From assembly GCF_001468285.1 (NCBI RefSeq), contig NZ_LNSB01000015.1:1-64000 (forward strand): a DNA stretch of 64,000 nt. Reading direction: 5' to 3'. Origin of the DNA: Sphingopyxis sp. HIX. Lineage in GTDB: Bacteria > Pseudomonadota > Alphaproteobacteria > Sphingomonadales > Sphingomonadaceae. The position numbers and the translations under genes were made by a program. This document shows positions 35,962 to 44,590 of the stretch, in pieces (within the stretch, counting starts at the first letter, position 1; every line of letters starts with the position of its first letter). Below the pieces are notes generated by a model. That model was not told where the DNA came from, did not search any database, and was given only the letters and a program-made list of their open reading frames with translations.

Positions 35962-37104
35962 GTGTCGCTATTTGAACCGTTGACGCTGCCGCGTGGCCCC
36001 GCGATGAAAAACCGTTTTCTTCTCGCCCCGATGACCAATCAGCAGGCACGTGACGATGGCACTCTGACGGACGACGAGTTGAACTGGTTGCTCATGCGCG
36101 CAACGGGTGACTTCAGCCTGGTCATGACCTGTTGCTCGCATGTGCATCTGAAAGGCCAGGGCTTTCCCGGCGAACTTGGCGTCTACTCTGATGCCTTGAT
36201 TCCCGGCTTGGAGCGGCTCGCAGGTGCCCTCCGCGGAGCGGGGGCCATATCAAGCATGCAGCTCTATCATGGCGGAATTCGCACGATTACTCCGGATCGC
36301 GCGGGACCATCCGCCGCCCCGGAAGATCATGCACGCGCGATGACGGTCGCAGAAGTGCGCGCGACAATTGAGGATTTCATAGTCGCGGCCGAGCGCGCAA
36401 AACGCGCCGGCTTCGATGGCGTGGAACTTCACGGAGCCCATGGTTACCTGATCAGTGCGTTCCTGAGCAGCGTCTATAACAGGCGTGAGGATCATTACGG
36501 CGGCAGCCCTGAGAAACGACGTCGGTTCCTGCTTGAGATTGTCGATGGAATTCGCGCGCGCTGCGGCGAGGATTTCCAGATCGGCGTTCGAGTTTCGCCG
36601 GAGCGTTTCGGCCAGGATGTCGGTGAAACCTCCGAACTGGCCCAGCAGTTGATCGACGAAGGAAAAATCGACTATCTTGATATATCGCTTTGGGACGTAT
36701 TCAAAGATCCGGTCGATCCCAAATATCAAGGACGCTCATTGATGTCCTATTTCACGGAGCTGGATATGAAGGGGGTCAGGCTTGGTTTCGCGGGTAAGAT
36801 AAATTCGCATGCCGACGCGACACGCTGCCTTGAGCAAGGGGCGGATTTCGTCGTCATTGGACGCGCGGCGATCGCTCATCATAACCTGCCCAAGCTGTTC
36901 AGGGCGAATCCACACTTCATCCCCCAGAAGTTCCCCGTAACTGCCGACTATCTGCGCACCCAAGGCCTTGGAGAAAGCTTCATCGCATATCTTGCAACTT
37001 GGCCAGATATGGTGATCAACTACTTTGTGCCGCCCGAGATTCCGCGGTTCGACGTCGAAGAATTCTTCAAGACCGGAAGGAGCGTCAAGCTCGCGGCCGG
37101 CTAA
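35962..37104 (+). CDS. NADH:flavin oxidoreductase (old yellow enzyme family)
   Basis: 380 residues, GTG start. Family signs are KNRFLLAPMTNQ at the N-terminus, MQLYHGGIR, GVELHGAHGYLISAFLS, YNRREDHYGGSPEKRRRF and the FMN-binding GADFVVIGRAAIAH. There is no C-terminal iron-sulfur/FAD extension, so it is the short OYE type. It would reduce an activated C=C bond (enone) or a similar group. In this cluster it could saturate an unsaturated cyclic ketone before Baeyer-Villiger oxidation. Confidence 0.92.
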   Translation: MSLFEPLTLPRGPAMKNRFLLAPMTNQQARDDGTLTDDELNWLLMRATGDFSLVMTCCSHVHLKGQGFPGELGVYSDALIPGLERLAGALRGAGAISSMQLYHGGIRTITPDRAGPSAAPEDHARAMTVAEVRATIEDFIVAAERAKRAGFDGVELHGAHGYLISAFLSSVYNRREDHYGGSPEKRRRFLLEIVDGIRARCGEDFQIGVRVSPERFGQDVGETSELAQQLIDEGKIDYLDISLWDVFKDPVDPKYQGRSLMSYFTELDMKGVRLGFAGKINSHADATRCLEQGADFVVIGRAAIAHHNLPKLFRANPHFIPQKFPVTADYLRTQGLGESFIAYLATWPDMVINYFVPPEIPRFDVEEFFKTGRSVKLAAG

Positions 37105-37170
37105 TCGGCGGCGTTATAAACGCTGGCGCCGCCACCATTGGCAGTTCAGATAGCCGGATGGAGACAAGAA

Positions 37171-38052
37171 TTGGAGCGGATAGGGTGGATCGGCGCTGGC
37201 AAGATGGGCTCACCGATGAGCTTTCGCCTGGCGAGACAAGGCTATGCGGTAACGGTGTTCGACCCATCGCATGCCGAAATTGAGCCTCTGATCGCCGAAG
37301 GCGGGCGGAGGGCGTCGAGCTTGGCGGAATTGGCTGAAGCGAGCGACCTGATATTTCTCACCATTCCCAACGACCAGGCGCTCGAGCAGATCATCTTCGG
37401 CGAAAACGGGATTCTCCCCGCGTTGGATGAATCGAAGCTGCTCATCGAAATGAGCACATTGTCGCCCGCCGTGTCAGCGAAGGTGGCGTCCGCGCTCGCC
37501 GCCGCTGGCGCGCGCTATCTGCGCGCGCCCGTTTCCGGCAGCACCGTCATGGCAAAGGATGGGAAGCTCACTGTGCTCGCGTCGGGCAATAGGGACGACT
37601 ACGCCGCCGTGCTGCCGCTCCTGTCTTGCCTTTCGGCGCGCCAGTTTCTTGTCGGAACAGCGGAGGAAGCCCGCTACCTGAAACTTGTCCTCAACCTGAT
37701 GTTGGCAGGCACCGCAGCACTGGTCGGCGAAGCGCTGACTTTTGGCGAAAAGGGCGGTCTCTCTGTCGAGGCTATGCTCGATGTCATCTGCGAAAGCGTG
37801 GTGGCATCGCCGGTTCTGGACTACAAGCGCGCCATGCTTATTCGGCGCGATTTTACTCCCGCGTTTACGGTGTCACAGATGATCAACGACGTTGATCTCG
37901 CGCTGGATTCGGCCAAGTTCGACCACGTCCCGATGGCGCTCAGCGCGCTCGTCCGTCAGCAATATGAAGCCGCCCGCGCACAAGGGCATGGCGCGAGAGA
38001 CTTTTTCATGCTGCTCGAACAATGCGAGCGTGATGCTGGCTTCGCCATGTAA
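37171..38052 (+). CDS. NAD(P)-dependent oxidoreductase, 3-hydroxyisobutyrate dehydrogenase family
   Basis: 293 residues from a TTG at 37171 (LERIGWIGAGKMG), 7 bases after GGAG; another TTG at 37138 would add 11 residues without a ribosome site. It has the Rossmann motif GWIGAGKMGSPMSFRL, the substrate-binding RAPVSGSTVMAKDGKLTVL, and the catalytic Lys in EARYLKLVLNLMLAG. The family oxidises beta-hydroxy acids or reduces the semialdehyde. Here it probably handles an intermediate of the same pathway; its exact substrate cannot be read. Confidence 0.88.
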   Translation: MERIGWIGAGKMGSPMSFRLARQGYAVTVFDPSHAEIEPLIAEGGRRASSLAELAEASDLIFLTIPNDQALEQIIFGENGILPALDESKLLIEMSTLSPAVSAKVASALAAAGARYLRAPVSGSTVMAKDGKLTVLASGNRDDYAAVLPLLSCLSARQFLVGTAEEARYLKLVLNLMLAGTAALVGEALTFGEKGGLSVEAMLDVICESVVASPVLDYKRAMLIRRDFTPAFTVSQMINDVDLALDSAKFDHVPMALSALVRQQYEAARAQGHGARDFFMLLEQCERDAGFAM

Positions 38053-38705
38053 ACGACCACGAACTCCTCCGTCTGATCGACTTCCTCGTCGAAACTCGGT
38101 CGCCGATGCCGCGCCTGCTGCCATCCGGCCGGCGATCTCATGGCTGGCTTTCGGGACTATGCCGGCGAAGTTAAATCGTTGCTCGCCAGAGCCGTGGGGA
38201 TGCGGGAAAGCGGCGAGGCGGAGGCCCATTTACGCGACCTCCTGCCACGCCGCGCTGCGGCGCGATTTGCGCGAGGAACAGAGCCTTAGAACGCTAGGGA
38301 CTCCCGATGACATGCTTGCGCTTGCATGCCGACCCTACCGATCCGGAAGTGGTCAATATGGCATCGTCTGGGTTGAGGCACGGGGAATGCCAGTGGCCTC
38401 GAGCTTCCTTATTTTTCTTGGCACTTTTGCCGGCTCCCCCGATGTAGGGCGGAGCCAGGCCGGGCAATTGATGGCCAAACTCCAGTCGGCGTCGGCTGAA
38501 TATGGCACGACCTGCATCTCGCCGCGAGACGGACGTCGTGGATGGCTAGGCTAGGGCGTCACCGAGGCTAGCCGTTCACCCCGAAATTTTGACATCGGAA
38601 AGAGAGTGCTAGTTGGAATCGGCAGGAAAACCTACAATGCTTACAGTCCAGTGGATTGATTTGATCTTGTATTGAGTCATTCGTTTGTGCGTCCGGAGTC
38701 ATTCC
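38053..38705. other. 653-base stretch without a supported gene
   Basis: Several short frames cross this stretch (one 49-codon frame begins at about 38140), but none resembles a known protein or has a ribosome site. It marks the right end of the catabolic cluster and could contain decayed coding sequence. Confidence 0.4.
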
Positions 38706-39176
38706 ATGACCATCGATCAACTCACGCCCCGTGAGAAGGAATGCCTGAGGCTTCTTCTAAAACCCATGCGTGCCAAGGAAGTGGCCCGGGTTACTGGCTT
38801 ATCGGTCAACACTGTCAACGAGCATCTGAAATCCGCGCGGCGCAAGCTGGGGACGACCGACAGCTGGAGCGCAGCCCAGTTGCTTCGCGCCCTCGAGGAC
38901 CCCATCACTAATTCGGATACCAAAGAATGGGGATCGTCCCCCATGGCGGTTCCTGTCCAGAACAGCGCCACCGACACGTCGGCGTTTGAGCCGGTGATGG
39001 TGGAGCGATCGAGCCTGTTTCCTTTCGCAACGAAAGGAAGACCATGGAACGATCTGAGTTTTGGATGGCGTCTTGCATGGCCGCTTCTCCTTTTTGGCGT
39101 TATCGCCATCGGAGCGGGAGCAATCATGGCCGTGGCATCGGAACTCTCGCAGCTGACCATCGCCCTCACACGCTGA
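38706..39176 (+). CDS. LuxR-type helix-turn-helix protein with C-terminal membrane helix
   Basis: 156 residues from the ATG at 38706 (MTIDQLTPREKECLRLLLKP). A LuxR/GerE HTH lies at residues 4-60 (AKEVARVTGLSVNTVNEHLK, then ARRKLG). A linker follows and a single hydrophobic helix near 128-150 (AWPLLLFGVIAIGAGAIMAV), so the DNA-binding domain would be membrane-tethered. There is no receiver domain. It heads a group of three small genes with unknown partners. Confidence 0.82.
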   Translation: MTIDQLTPREKECLRLLLKPMRAKEVARVTGLSVNTVNEHLKSARRKLGTTDSWSAAQLLRALEDPITNSDTKEWGSSPMAVPVQNSATDTSAFEPVMVERSSLFPFATKGRPWNDLSFGWRLAWPLLLFGVIAIGAGAIMAVASELSQLTIALTR

Positions 39177-39221
39177 CATCGGATTCACGCATGGCGACGG
39201 CCTGGGGCCGCGAGGAGTTAT

Positions 39222-39611
39222 ATGTCGATGTCATTTATGGAAAAACGTCAGGTTCAAATGCAGCGCCACGAAGTCGCGGGAGAAATTGTGTCGCGACTGA
39301 AGACCTTCGAAATGGATCTTGGCCGCGCCCTTTCAAGCGGTTCCGCGCTTGTCGGCTTGCTGCCGGAGGCGCGGTCGCGAGCCAACGTCTCCGATATCGT
39401 TGGCGTGGAGGTGATCAGCGATTTTGTCGCGTCCATCTCGCTCGTCAATCAGGCTATGGGCAAGGCAACAAGCGGACACTTGAACCTCGACGAAATACGC
39501 CGCGATCTGCGGATTCCTGAAACGCTTGGCGGCGACAAGATTCCGCTCCCGTCGTGGAGCGCCGTGCAGTCGGCAGCAAGTCCTGAAGAGCCGGATGCGA
39601 TTGCCGGTTGA
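39222..39611 (+). CDS. small protein of unknown function
   Basis: 129 residues, GAGGAG ribosome site. It is largely helical and charged at the N-terminus (KRQVQMQRHEVAGEIVSRLK), with a middle hydrophobic part (SDFVASISLVNQAMGKA) and a Pro-rich C-terminus. No family is recognised and no signal or membrane helix is seen. It lies between the tethered LuxR protein and a multi-helix membrane protein, so the three may act together. Confidence 0.6.
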   Translation: MSMSFMEKRQVQMQRHEVAGEIVSRLKTFEMDLGRALSSGSALVGLLPEARSRANVSDIVGVEVISDFVASISLVNQAMGKATSGHLNLDEIRRDLRIPETLGGDKIPLPSWSAVQSAASPEEPDAIAG

Positions 39612-39644
39612 CCGGGAGCCCCGTAATGCTGACCGTACGCCCTG

Positions 39645-40157
39645 ATGATCAGGATATTGATTTTCAACGCCCTTTACATTGTCTCCAGCCTCTTCGCGCT
39701 AATCCGCGGAGGAGCGCCGGAGAGGATAGGGGCCGTCATCCTGATCGTCGACTTTCAACTCAGTGCCTGGGTCGTGGAGCCGATGCAAAGCCGCTTCGCC
39801 GGTGTGGAATGGCCTATGTTCGCCATCGACTCCGCTGCCTTCGTTGCGCTCTATCTCTTGTCGCTGGTAACAACCCGGTACTGGCCCGCGTGGATGGCAG
39901 GAACGCAGGCCTGCGTGGCATTGTCGCACCTGGCGGGATTGCGCTTGGAGATCATTCCCTGGGCCTATGGTACCGTCGTCGCGGTTTGGGCCTATGCCAT
40001 GCTGATCATGCTTGTGGTTGCGACCTGCCGCCACCGGCAGCGCTTGCGCCGCTATGGCGCCGACCCCGCCTGGGTTTGGCAACTTTCCGCTTCCTATCGG
40101 TCCGGTGCGCCGCATGAGGGGCCGGTCGAGGTCGCGTTGGGCCGCGCCGCAAACTGA
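39645..40157 (+). CDS. multi-helix membrane protein of unknown function
   Basis: 170 residues with about four hydrophobic segments (IRILIFNALYIVSSLFALI, ERIGAVILIVDFQLSAWVV, FAIDSAAFVALYLLSLV, YGTVVAVWAYAMLIMLVVAT) and a basic C-terminal tail. It is probably an inner-membrane protein; no family is recognised. It is on the same strand as the preceding two small genes. Confidence 0.65.
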   Translation: MIRILIFNALYIVSSLFALIRGGAPERIGAVILIVDFQLSAWVVEPMQSRFAGVEWPMFAIDSAAFVALYLLSLVTTRYWPAWMAGTQACVALSHLAGLRLEIIPWAYGTVVAVWAYAMLIMLVVATCRHRQRLRRYGADPAWVWQLSASYRSGAPHEGPVEVALGRAAN

Positions 40158-40388
40158 AGAAACGCCGCGGCGACCACCGACCGTTCGCCGCGAACGCCGT
40201 TGCCTGGAATCTCCTGCCGGATCGGCGGCGCTAAGGCCCCTCTAATGTCAGCATTCGACAGGTCCCCCATTTTGCGATTGTCACCGACCGGCCCGTTGTC
40301 GTTGAACGCCGCGCACGAAGAGTTTGTAGTTTCCCATTTCGGCGCTCGGCAGCGACCGTCTAAAGGCGCATAGACCGCGCGCCTTGCT

Positions 40389-40715
40389 GTGTGGCAAGTG
40401 CGCAAAGCCATGAAGCTGATGGCGGACCATATGGCTGACCCGATCGATCTCGGCGAGGTTGCAAGAAGTTGCCGCGTTTCTCGCGGCTATTTCATTGACG
40501 CATTCAATGCATCCACCGGACTGACACCGCATCAATGGCTCATCCGCTCACGCCTTCATCGCGCTCAGGAACTGCTCGGGTCGACGGATCTTCCGCTCGC
40601 CGAGATTGCACTTGCTTGCGGCTTTTGCGACCAGAGCCATTTCAACCGCACGTTCGCGCGCCGGACGGGAGAAACGCCGGGTCGTTGGCGACGGATTGCG
40701 AGGCGGGCGATATAG
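40389..40715 (+). CDS. short AraC-type DNA-binding protein
   Basis: 108 residues from a GTG start. It is essentially only the AraC double helix-turn-helix (DLGEVARSCRVSRGYFIDAF, then LPLAEIALACGFCDQSHFNR, ending TGETPGRWRR). No sensor domain is present, so it is either a small stand-alone regulator (as MarA/SoxS are) or the surviving end of a larger gene. Its stop is immediately followed by a HEPN gene remnant. Confidence 0.75.
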   Translation: MWQVRKAMKLMADHMADPIDLGEVARSCRVSRGYFIDAFNASTGLTPHQWLIRSRLHRAQELLGSTDLPLAEIALACGFCDQSHFNRTFARRTGETPGRWRRIARRAI

Positions 40716-40718
40716 GGC

Positions 40719-40830
40719 TGTGCAAACCATATGCACGAGCTGGCCGAGTATCCCGATCCGGCCGGACAGCCACGTCAATTCTTACTCGCTGATCCTGTAA
40801 TGTATCGAGTAGCTCGTATTTGCCGATGCC
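40719..40830 (-). pseudogene. remnant of an MNT-HEPN gene 3' end
   Basis: On the minus strand this stretch encodes TWLSGRIGILGQLVHMVCTA, closely matching TWLSKQIEALGQLVHMVCTA at the C-terminus of the intact protein at 47176-48099. DNA similarity covers about 110 bases (40719-40830 against 47217-47327) and then stops. The rest of the gene is absent. Confidence 0.78.
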
Positions 40831-40923
40831 ATCGCCCTGATGCAGGGCAGGCCGAAGGACCGATCAGGCCTTTAGTGCAATCAATAATTCAAGCCCGGAG
40901 CATGCTGACAGAATGGCGCCCGG

Positions 40924-41121
40924 CTATTCGCGTGCTGCAGGAAGCTCCGCGGTCGCTTCGCCCTTGAGTCCGCGTTCGACAAGGCCAGCAAGAAACTCGG
41001 CGAAGGGTGCGATAATCTGCTTGCTGCTCGCCGCCTCGAGGGACGCCATATATTCCTTGCGCCGTTCGACGTGAATGACGGTCCAGGGATACCGGTCAGA
41101 CTGGGAGCCGGGACAACCCAT
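40924..41121 (-). pseudogene. Fic-family protein C-terminal remnant
   Basis: The minus-strand frame encodes VERRKEYMASLEAASS, IAPFAEFLAGLVERGLKGEA and LPAARE, which resembles the C-terminal helices of Fic-domain proteins. The catalytic HPFxxGNGR region is missing, so this is a fragment left of the IS1182 element. The bases from 41122 to the element hold nothing recognised. Confidence 0.55.
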
Positions 41122-41303
41122 GGACTGTCAAAGGCGTCATAACCTGATAAGCCGATCGGGACCCGGTTCGCGGACTCCATCAGGGCCAGCAGTCCCTACC
41201 GACTGCATCAACAGGTCGGACAGACGACTGCAACCGACCAGAACGCCGAACATCAATTTATGCTTGCAACGCGGGAGCCATCCACAGACGACAGACCACA
41301 TTC

Positions 41304-42828
41304 GGCCGATGGTGTTGATAAAGTCCGCATTTGACAGAAGCGGACGGTGCCGGCGAGCGGCAGCGCTCTTCATTCAAGCCATTTCTGGCCGCGGCATGGG
41401 GATGATCTTTGCCATTTTGCGGAGGTTTTGAGCTGCAGCTGCGAGGTGGAACTCGTCGCGGGCGCCATTGGGGCCGCGTAATCGCAGCCGGTCGAGCCGG
41501 AGGATGCGCTTGAGGTGTGCGAACAGCATCTCGACCTTCTTGCGTTCGCGCCGTGAGGTGATCCATTCGTCTTCCTGGGCGATCACACGGGCCAGATCGC
41601 GAGCACCTTCATGCACCGATCGCAGCACTTTGCGCGGCTCCGTCCCCGGGCAGCAGCGCGGCTTGAGCGCGCAGACATCGCAGTCGAGCTTGCTGGCGCG
41701 GTAGCGATAAAGACCATCGGCGTTGGGCCGGTTGTGATCGACATGGCCCGACCGGCGGAAGCGCCTCAGCTGCTTGCCCGCCGGGCAGGTGTAATGATCC
41801 AGCTCATGATCGTACAGGAAGTCGGTGCGATCGAAGGCGCCATCGGCGCGAGCGGACTTGTCGAACACCGGGATATGCGGTTCGATATCGCGTTCGTTGA
41901 CCAGCCAGCCGAGCATGTCGGCCGAGCCATAACCCGTGTCGCCGATCAGCTTGCGCGGCCAGAGCCCGAGGTCATCATGCACACGCGCGATCATCCGCTT
42001 CGCTGCCGTGACCTCGGCCTGCCGCACCGCGGTGCTCGCCTCGACATCAACGATCACTGCGTGGTCGACGTCGATCAGATAGTTGGTCGCATAGCAGAAC
42101 TCGGCGCGGCCGCCGTGCGCCGAGGTGTAGCGCGATGCCGGATCGGATGGCGATATGCGGGGCGGGACCGCTTGGCTCGCCGCCCCGAACGCCGCATCGT
42201 CGAGCACCGCCAGATACTCGTCGACCGCCCGGCTCGTCAGGTCAGCTGGCAAGCCGTCTTCGCCGCTATGGAAGTGCTGCCGGTTGGCCTCCGCGCGGAT
42301 CAGGCTCGCATCGACCGCGAAGCCTTCACCGCCGACCAGCCCCTCGGCCATGCAGCGCGACACCGTCATCTCGAACAGCTTGCGCAAGAGATCGCTGTCC
42401 CGGAAGCGGCCATGCCGGTTCTTCGAGAAGGTCGAGTGATCGGGAACCGCGCCATCGAGCCCCAACCGGCAGAACCAACGATAGGCGAGGTTCAGATGGA
42501 CCTCTTCACACAGCCGCCGCTCCGAACGGATACCCATGCAATAGCCGACGATCAGCATCCGGATCATCAGCTCCGGATCGATCGAAGGCCGACCCGTCTC
42601 ACTGTAATAGGGCCGAAGGTGTTCCCGGATATCGCCCAGGTCCACGAACCGGTCGATCGAGCGCAACAGGTGATCTGCCGGCACATGATCCTCGAGGCTG
42701 AAGCTGTAAAACAGCGCCTCCTGCATCACCGTCCGCTCACCCATCATCTGCAAAATCTCCCGGTCCTGGAGATTCTGAATCAGGACTGCGCCATCACTGC
42801 AAGGGGAACTTTTTCAACAGCATTGGCC
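41304..42828. mobile_element. IS1182-family insertion sequence
   Basis: A complete transposase gene is flanked by imperfect inverted ends. The left end begins near 41304 (GGCCGATGGTGTTGATAAAG) and the right end, read inward from 42828, is GGCCAATGCTGTTGAAAAAG. That is 17 of 20 matching, so the element is about 1.5 kb. I could not find a convincing target duplication, so exact tips are uncertain by a few bases. It lies just downstream of hipA. Confidence 0.82.
41374..42753 (-). CDS. IS1182-family transposase
   Basis: 459 residues. The N-terminal DUF772 region (LLRSIDRFVDLGDIREHLRP, SIDPELMIRMLIVGYCMGIR, LAYRWFCRLGLDGAVPDHST) is followed by a DDE domain with FAVDASLIRAEA, LIGDTGYGSAD and the C-terminal acidic region RRERKKVEMLFAHLKRI. 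A Cys-rich strip (CDVCALKPRCCPG) is typical for the family. It appears intact and thus possibly active. Confidence 0.93.
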   Translation of the reverse strand: MQMMGERTVMQEALFYSFSLEDHVPADHLLRSIDRFVDLGDIREHLRPYYSETGRPSIDPELMIRMLIVGYCMGIRSERRLCEEVHLNLAYRWFCRLGLDGAVPDHSTFSKNRHGRFRDSDLLRKLFEMTVSRCMAEGLVGGEGFAVDASLIRAEANRQHFHSGEDGLPADLTSRAVDEYLAVLDDAAFGAASQAVPPRISPSDPASRYTSAHGGRAEFCYATNYLIDVDHAVIVDVEASTAVRQAEVTAAKRMIARVHDDLGLWPRKLIGDTGYGSADMLGWLVNERDIEPHIPVFDKSARADGAFDRTDFLYDHELDHYTCPAGKQLRRFRRSGHVDHNRPNADGLYRYRASKLDCDVCALKPRCCPGTEPRKVLRSVHEGARDLARVIAQEDEWITSRRERKKVEMLFAHLKRILRLDRLRLRGPNGARDEFHLAAAAQNLRKMAKIIPMPRPEMA

Positions 42829-42869
42829 GTGCCCGGTCGTTGCCGGCAGTGAAATGCGGCCGTTGCCAA

Positions 42870-44204
42870 CTACTGATGCACATGTTCAAGGCGCGACAGG
42901 CGCGCCCCGATCGCGCCAGCGACACTTTCATGGATATGGGTTGCAAAATCCTTGGGCATGCGGGCGAGGGCCCGTTCGGCGGCGCTTGGCGCCTTCGCAA
43001 GAATATCGTCGATCATTGCCCTTATCTGGGTTTTGCCGAACCCCGCTTCGCGCGCGGTTTCGACAAAATGCCGGCCCCAGATGTCGAGAATCTTGTATTT
43101 GCGGTTGGTGCCGACCGACATCGCGAGCTTGTAGCGGTTGTTCGGAATCTGCTTCTTGTCGAACGCCGGTTGCGCCGACAGCACGTCGTAAAAAGGGGTG
43201 AGGGCAAAGCCGCCGCCAGGGCGTAGATAGATGCTGAAATTCTTGCCGTGCCCGTCGGTCGCGCCGATCAGCCAGAATATGATCTGGCTTTTGAAGAAAT
43301 CGGCGCGGTCCTTCGCTGGCTCGTCGCTCGCGGCAAGCAGTTTCAAAATGTCGACCGCACTCGGCCCGTTCTGATGGCCGATGACGGTCGACTGATATTT
43401 GCGGGTCGGCGGGATACCGAGCGCCTGACAGCAATCTTCCTGCGGAATGCGCAGCAGGTCCTTGTCGCCGCGCCATTGGCGATCGAAACGTTCGACGACG
43501 AGCACGCGGCGCTTGCCGAAGGTTGTGATGCGCGTCTGGGCAACGGAGAGGCCGAACTGTTCGAGAAGCGCCAGGCAATAATGCTCGTTGTCGACGCTTG
43601 CGGCCATGTCGATGACGCCGGTCGAGGTCGGTATCTCGCCGATCTGAGGCTTAAGGATATGCGTGGTCGGGGTGATGCCGATCGGCTTCATCCATCTTCT
43701 CTCGAAATGAAGCAGCGCGGTCTTTTCCTGCGCACCAGCTACCGAAATCCGGAACTCGTGCTCGGGATCGATACCGAGCGGCACGCCGCTAAGATTTGCG
43801 AGCATTTTCTCGATCGATTTGTCGCTGATCGGCTTGCCGTGGATGGTGCGATTTCCGTCGCCTTCGTGGTGCGGCAGGAATTGCATCGCGCCAACGCAGT
43901 CGCGGCCGATCTGTTCAAGCAGGCTGTAGGCGTCGGTTCCTGCGGCGCTGGTGCGCTCGGCAACTCGCCTCCGGATATTGGGATTATCGGGAAGGAGATT
44001 GTCGAACACGGCGACCACGGGGGCGCCGCGGTAGATGGCGCGGCGCAACGGAAGCGAGAGCGAAATCGCGAAGCGATGCTCCCATGCAAGCCAGCTTTCA
44101 TCGTAACGGAAGCTGATCGCGCCGCTCGTTTCTTTTTCCAGCTGACCCGCAAGACGCCCGTTTATCAGGATGTCGAGCGGGATGTGCGTCTTCTCGCGCG
44201 CCAT
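42870..44204 (-). CDS. hipA: HipA-type serine/threonine kinase toxin
   Basis: 444 residues. The N-terminal HipA domain (LDILINGRLAGQLEKE, FDNLLPDNPNIRRRVAER) is followed by the kinase core, with FRISVAGAQEKTALL, the THILKPQ nucleotide-binding Lys region, VVERFDRQW, and the catalytic Asp in IGATDGHGKNFSIYL. HipA phosphorylates glutamyl-tRNA synthetase in E. coli; the target here is unknown. It follows hipB by 1 base on the same strand. The gene is intact although flanked by IS1182 at its end and IS66 before hipB. Confidence 0.94.
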   Translation of the reverse strand: MAREKTHIPLDILINGRLAGQLEKETSGAISFRYDESWLAWEHRFAISLSLPLRRAIYRGAPVVAVFDNLLPDNPNIRRRVAERTSAAGTDAYSLLEQIGRDCVGAMQFLPHHEGDGNRTIHGKPISDKSIEKMLANLSGVPLGIDPEHEFRISVAGAQEKTALLHFERRWMKPIGITPTTHILKPQIGEIPTSTGVIDMAASVDNEHYCLALLEQFGLSVAQTRITTFGKRRVLVVERFDRQWRGDKDLLRIPQEDCCQALGIPPTRKYQSTVIGHQNGPSAVDILKLLAASDEPAKDRADFFKSQIIFWLIGATDGHGKNFSIYLRPGGGFALTPFYDVLSAQPAFDKKQIPNNRYKLAMSVGTNRKYKILDIWGRHFVETAREAGFGKTQIRAMIDDILAKAPSAAERALARMPKDFATHIHESVAGAIGARLSRLEHVHQ

Positions 44205-44205
44205 G

Positions 44206-44454
44206 TCAGAAGATGTCGCCGATATTCTGGTTTCCCTTGGTGCGGGCGCTGATTGCTATGTTGAGATCGAGTGCGGCGAGCACGAGGAGAAGCGTGTCGA
44301 GCTTCGTGCCGTCGCTGCCCTGCTCGATACTCGATATGGTTTTCTGATGCTTGCCGATCATCTCGGCAAGCTGCTGCTGCGAGATGCCCTTGCGGGCGCG
44401 GGCGTCCTGAATATAGGCGCCTAGCTGCGTAGCGGTTCGTACCATCTGATTCAT
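44206..44454 (-). CDS. hipB: HipB-type antitoxin, XRE-family regulator
   Basis: 82 residues. An XRE helix-turn-helix covers about 10-65 (QLGAYIQDARARKGISQQQL, AEMIGKHQKTISSIEQGSDG). It should neutralise HipA and repress the hipBA promoter. The palindrome at 44475-44492 lies 20 bases upstream of its start; further operators now sit beyond the IS66 insertion. Confidence 0.93.
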   Translation of the reverse strand: MNQMVRTATQLGAYIQDARARKGISQQQLAEMIGKHQKTISSIEQGSDGTKLDTLLLVLAALDLNIAISARTKGNQNIGDIF

Positions 44455-44474
44455 GCCGTGCCTCCGGGCGTCGA

Positions 44475-44492
44475 TATACCCTTTAAGGTATA
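44475..44492. promoter_or_regulatory. hipBA operator O1
   Basis: TATACCCTTTAAGGTATA is a near-perfect 18-base palindrome just upstream of hipB. It has the same TATACCC/GGTATA halves as two other sites, one now split by IS66 (44501-44515 joined to 46982-46986) and one at 46995-47012. Confidence 0.75.
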
Positions 44493-44590
44493 AAAACGCA
44501 ATATACCCTGCAGGGGTAACCGTGTCCTGAAGGCCGCCTTGCGGGAAGCTGCTCTGGGGTGCTGATAGCCGCTCTTTGCGAGGAGCGGTG

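Noticed and set aside
38140-38289. A 49-codon frame (MAGFRDYAGEVKSLLARA...) after the hydroxy-acid dehydrogenase
   Set aside because: No ribosome site, no family resemblance and no continuation; treated as non-coding or decayed.
41611-42852. A 413-codon plus-strand frame
   Set aside because: It is antisense to the IS1182 transposase and has no recognisable content.
43248-44252. A 334-codon plus-strand frame opposite hipA
   Set aside because: HipA catalytic motifs are on the minus strand; this is a shadow.
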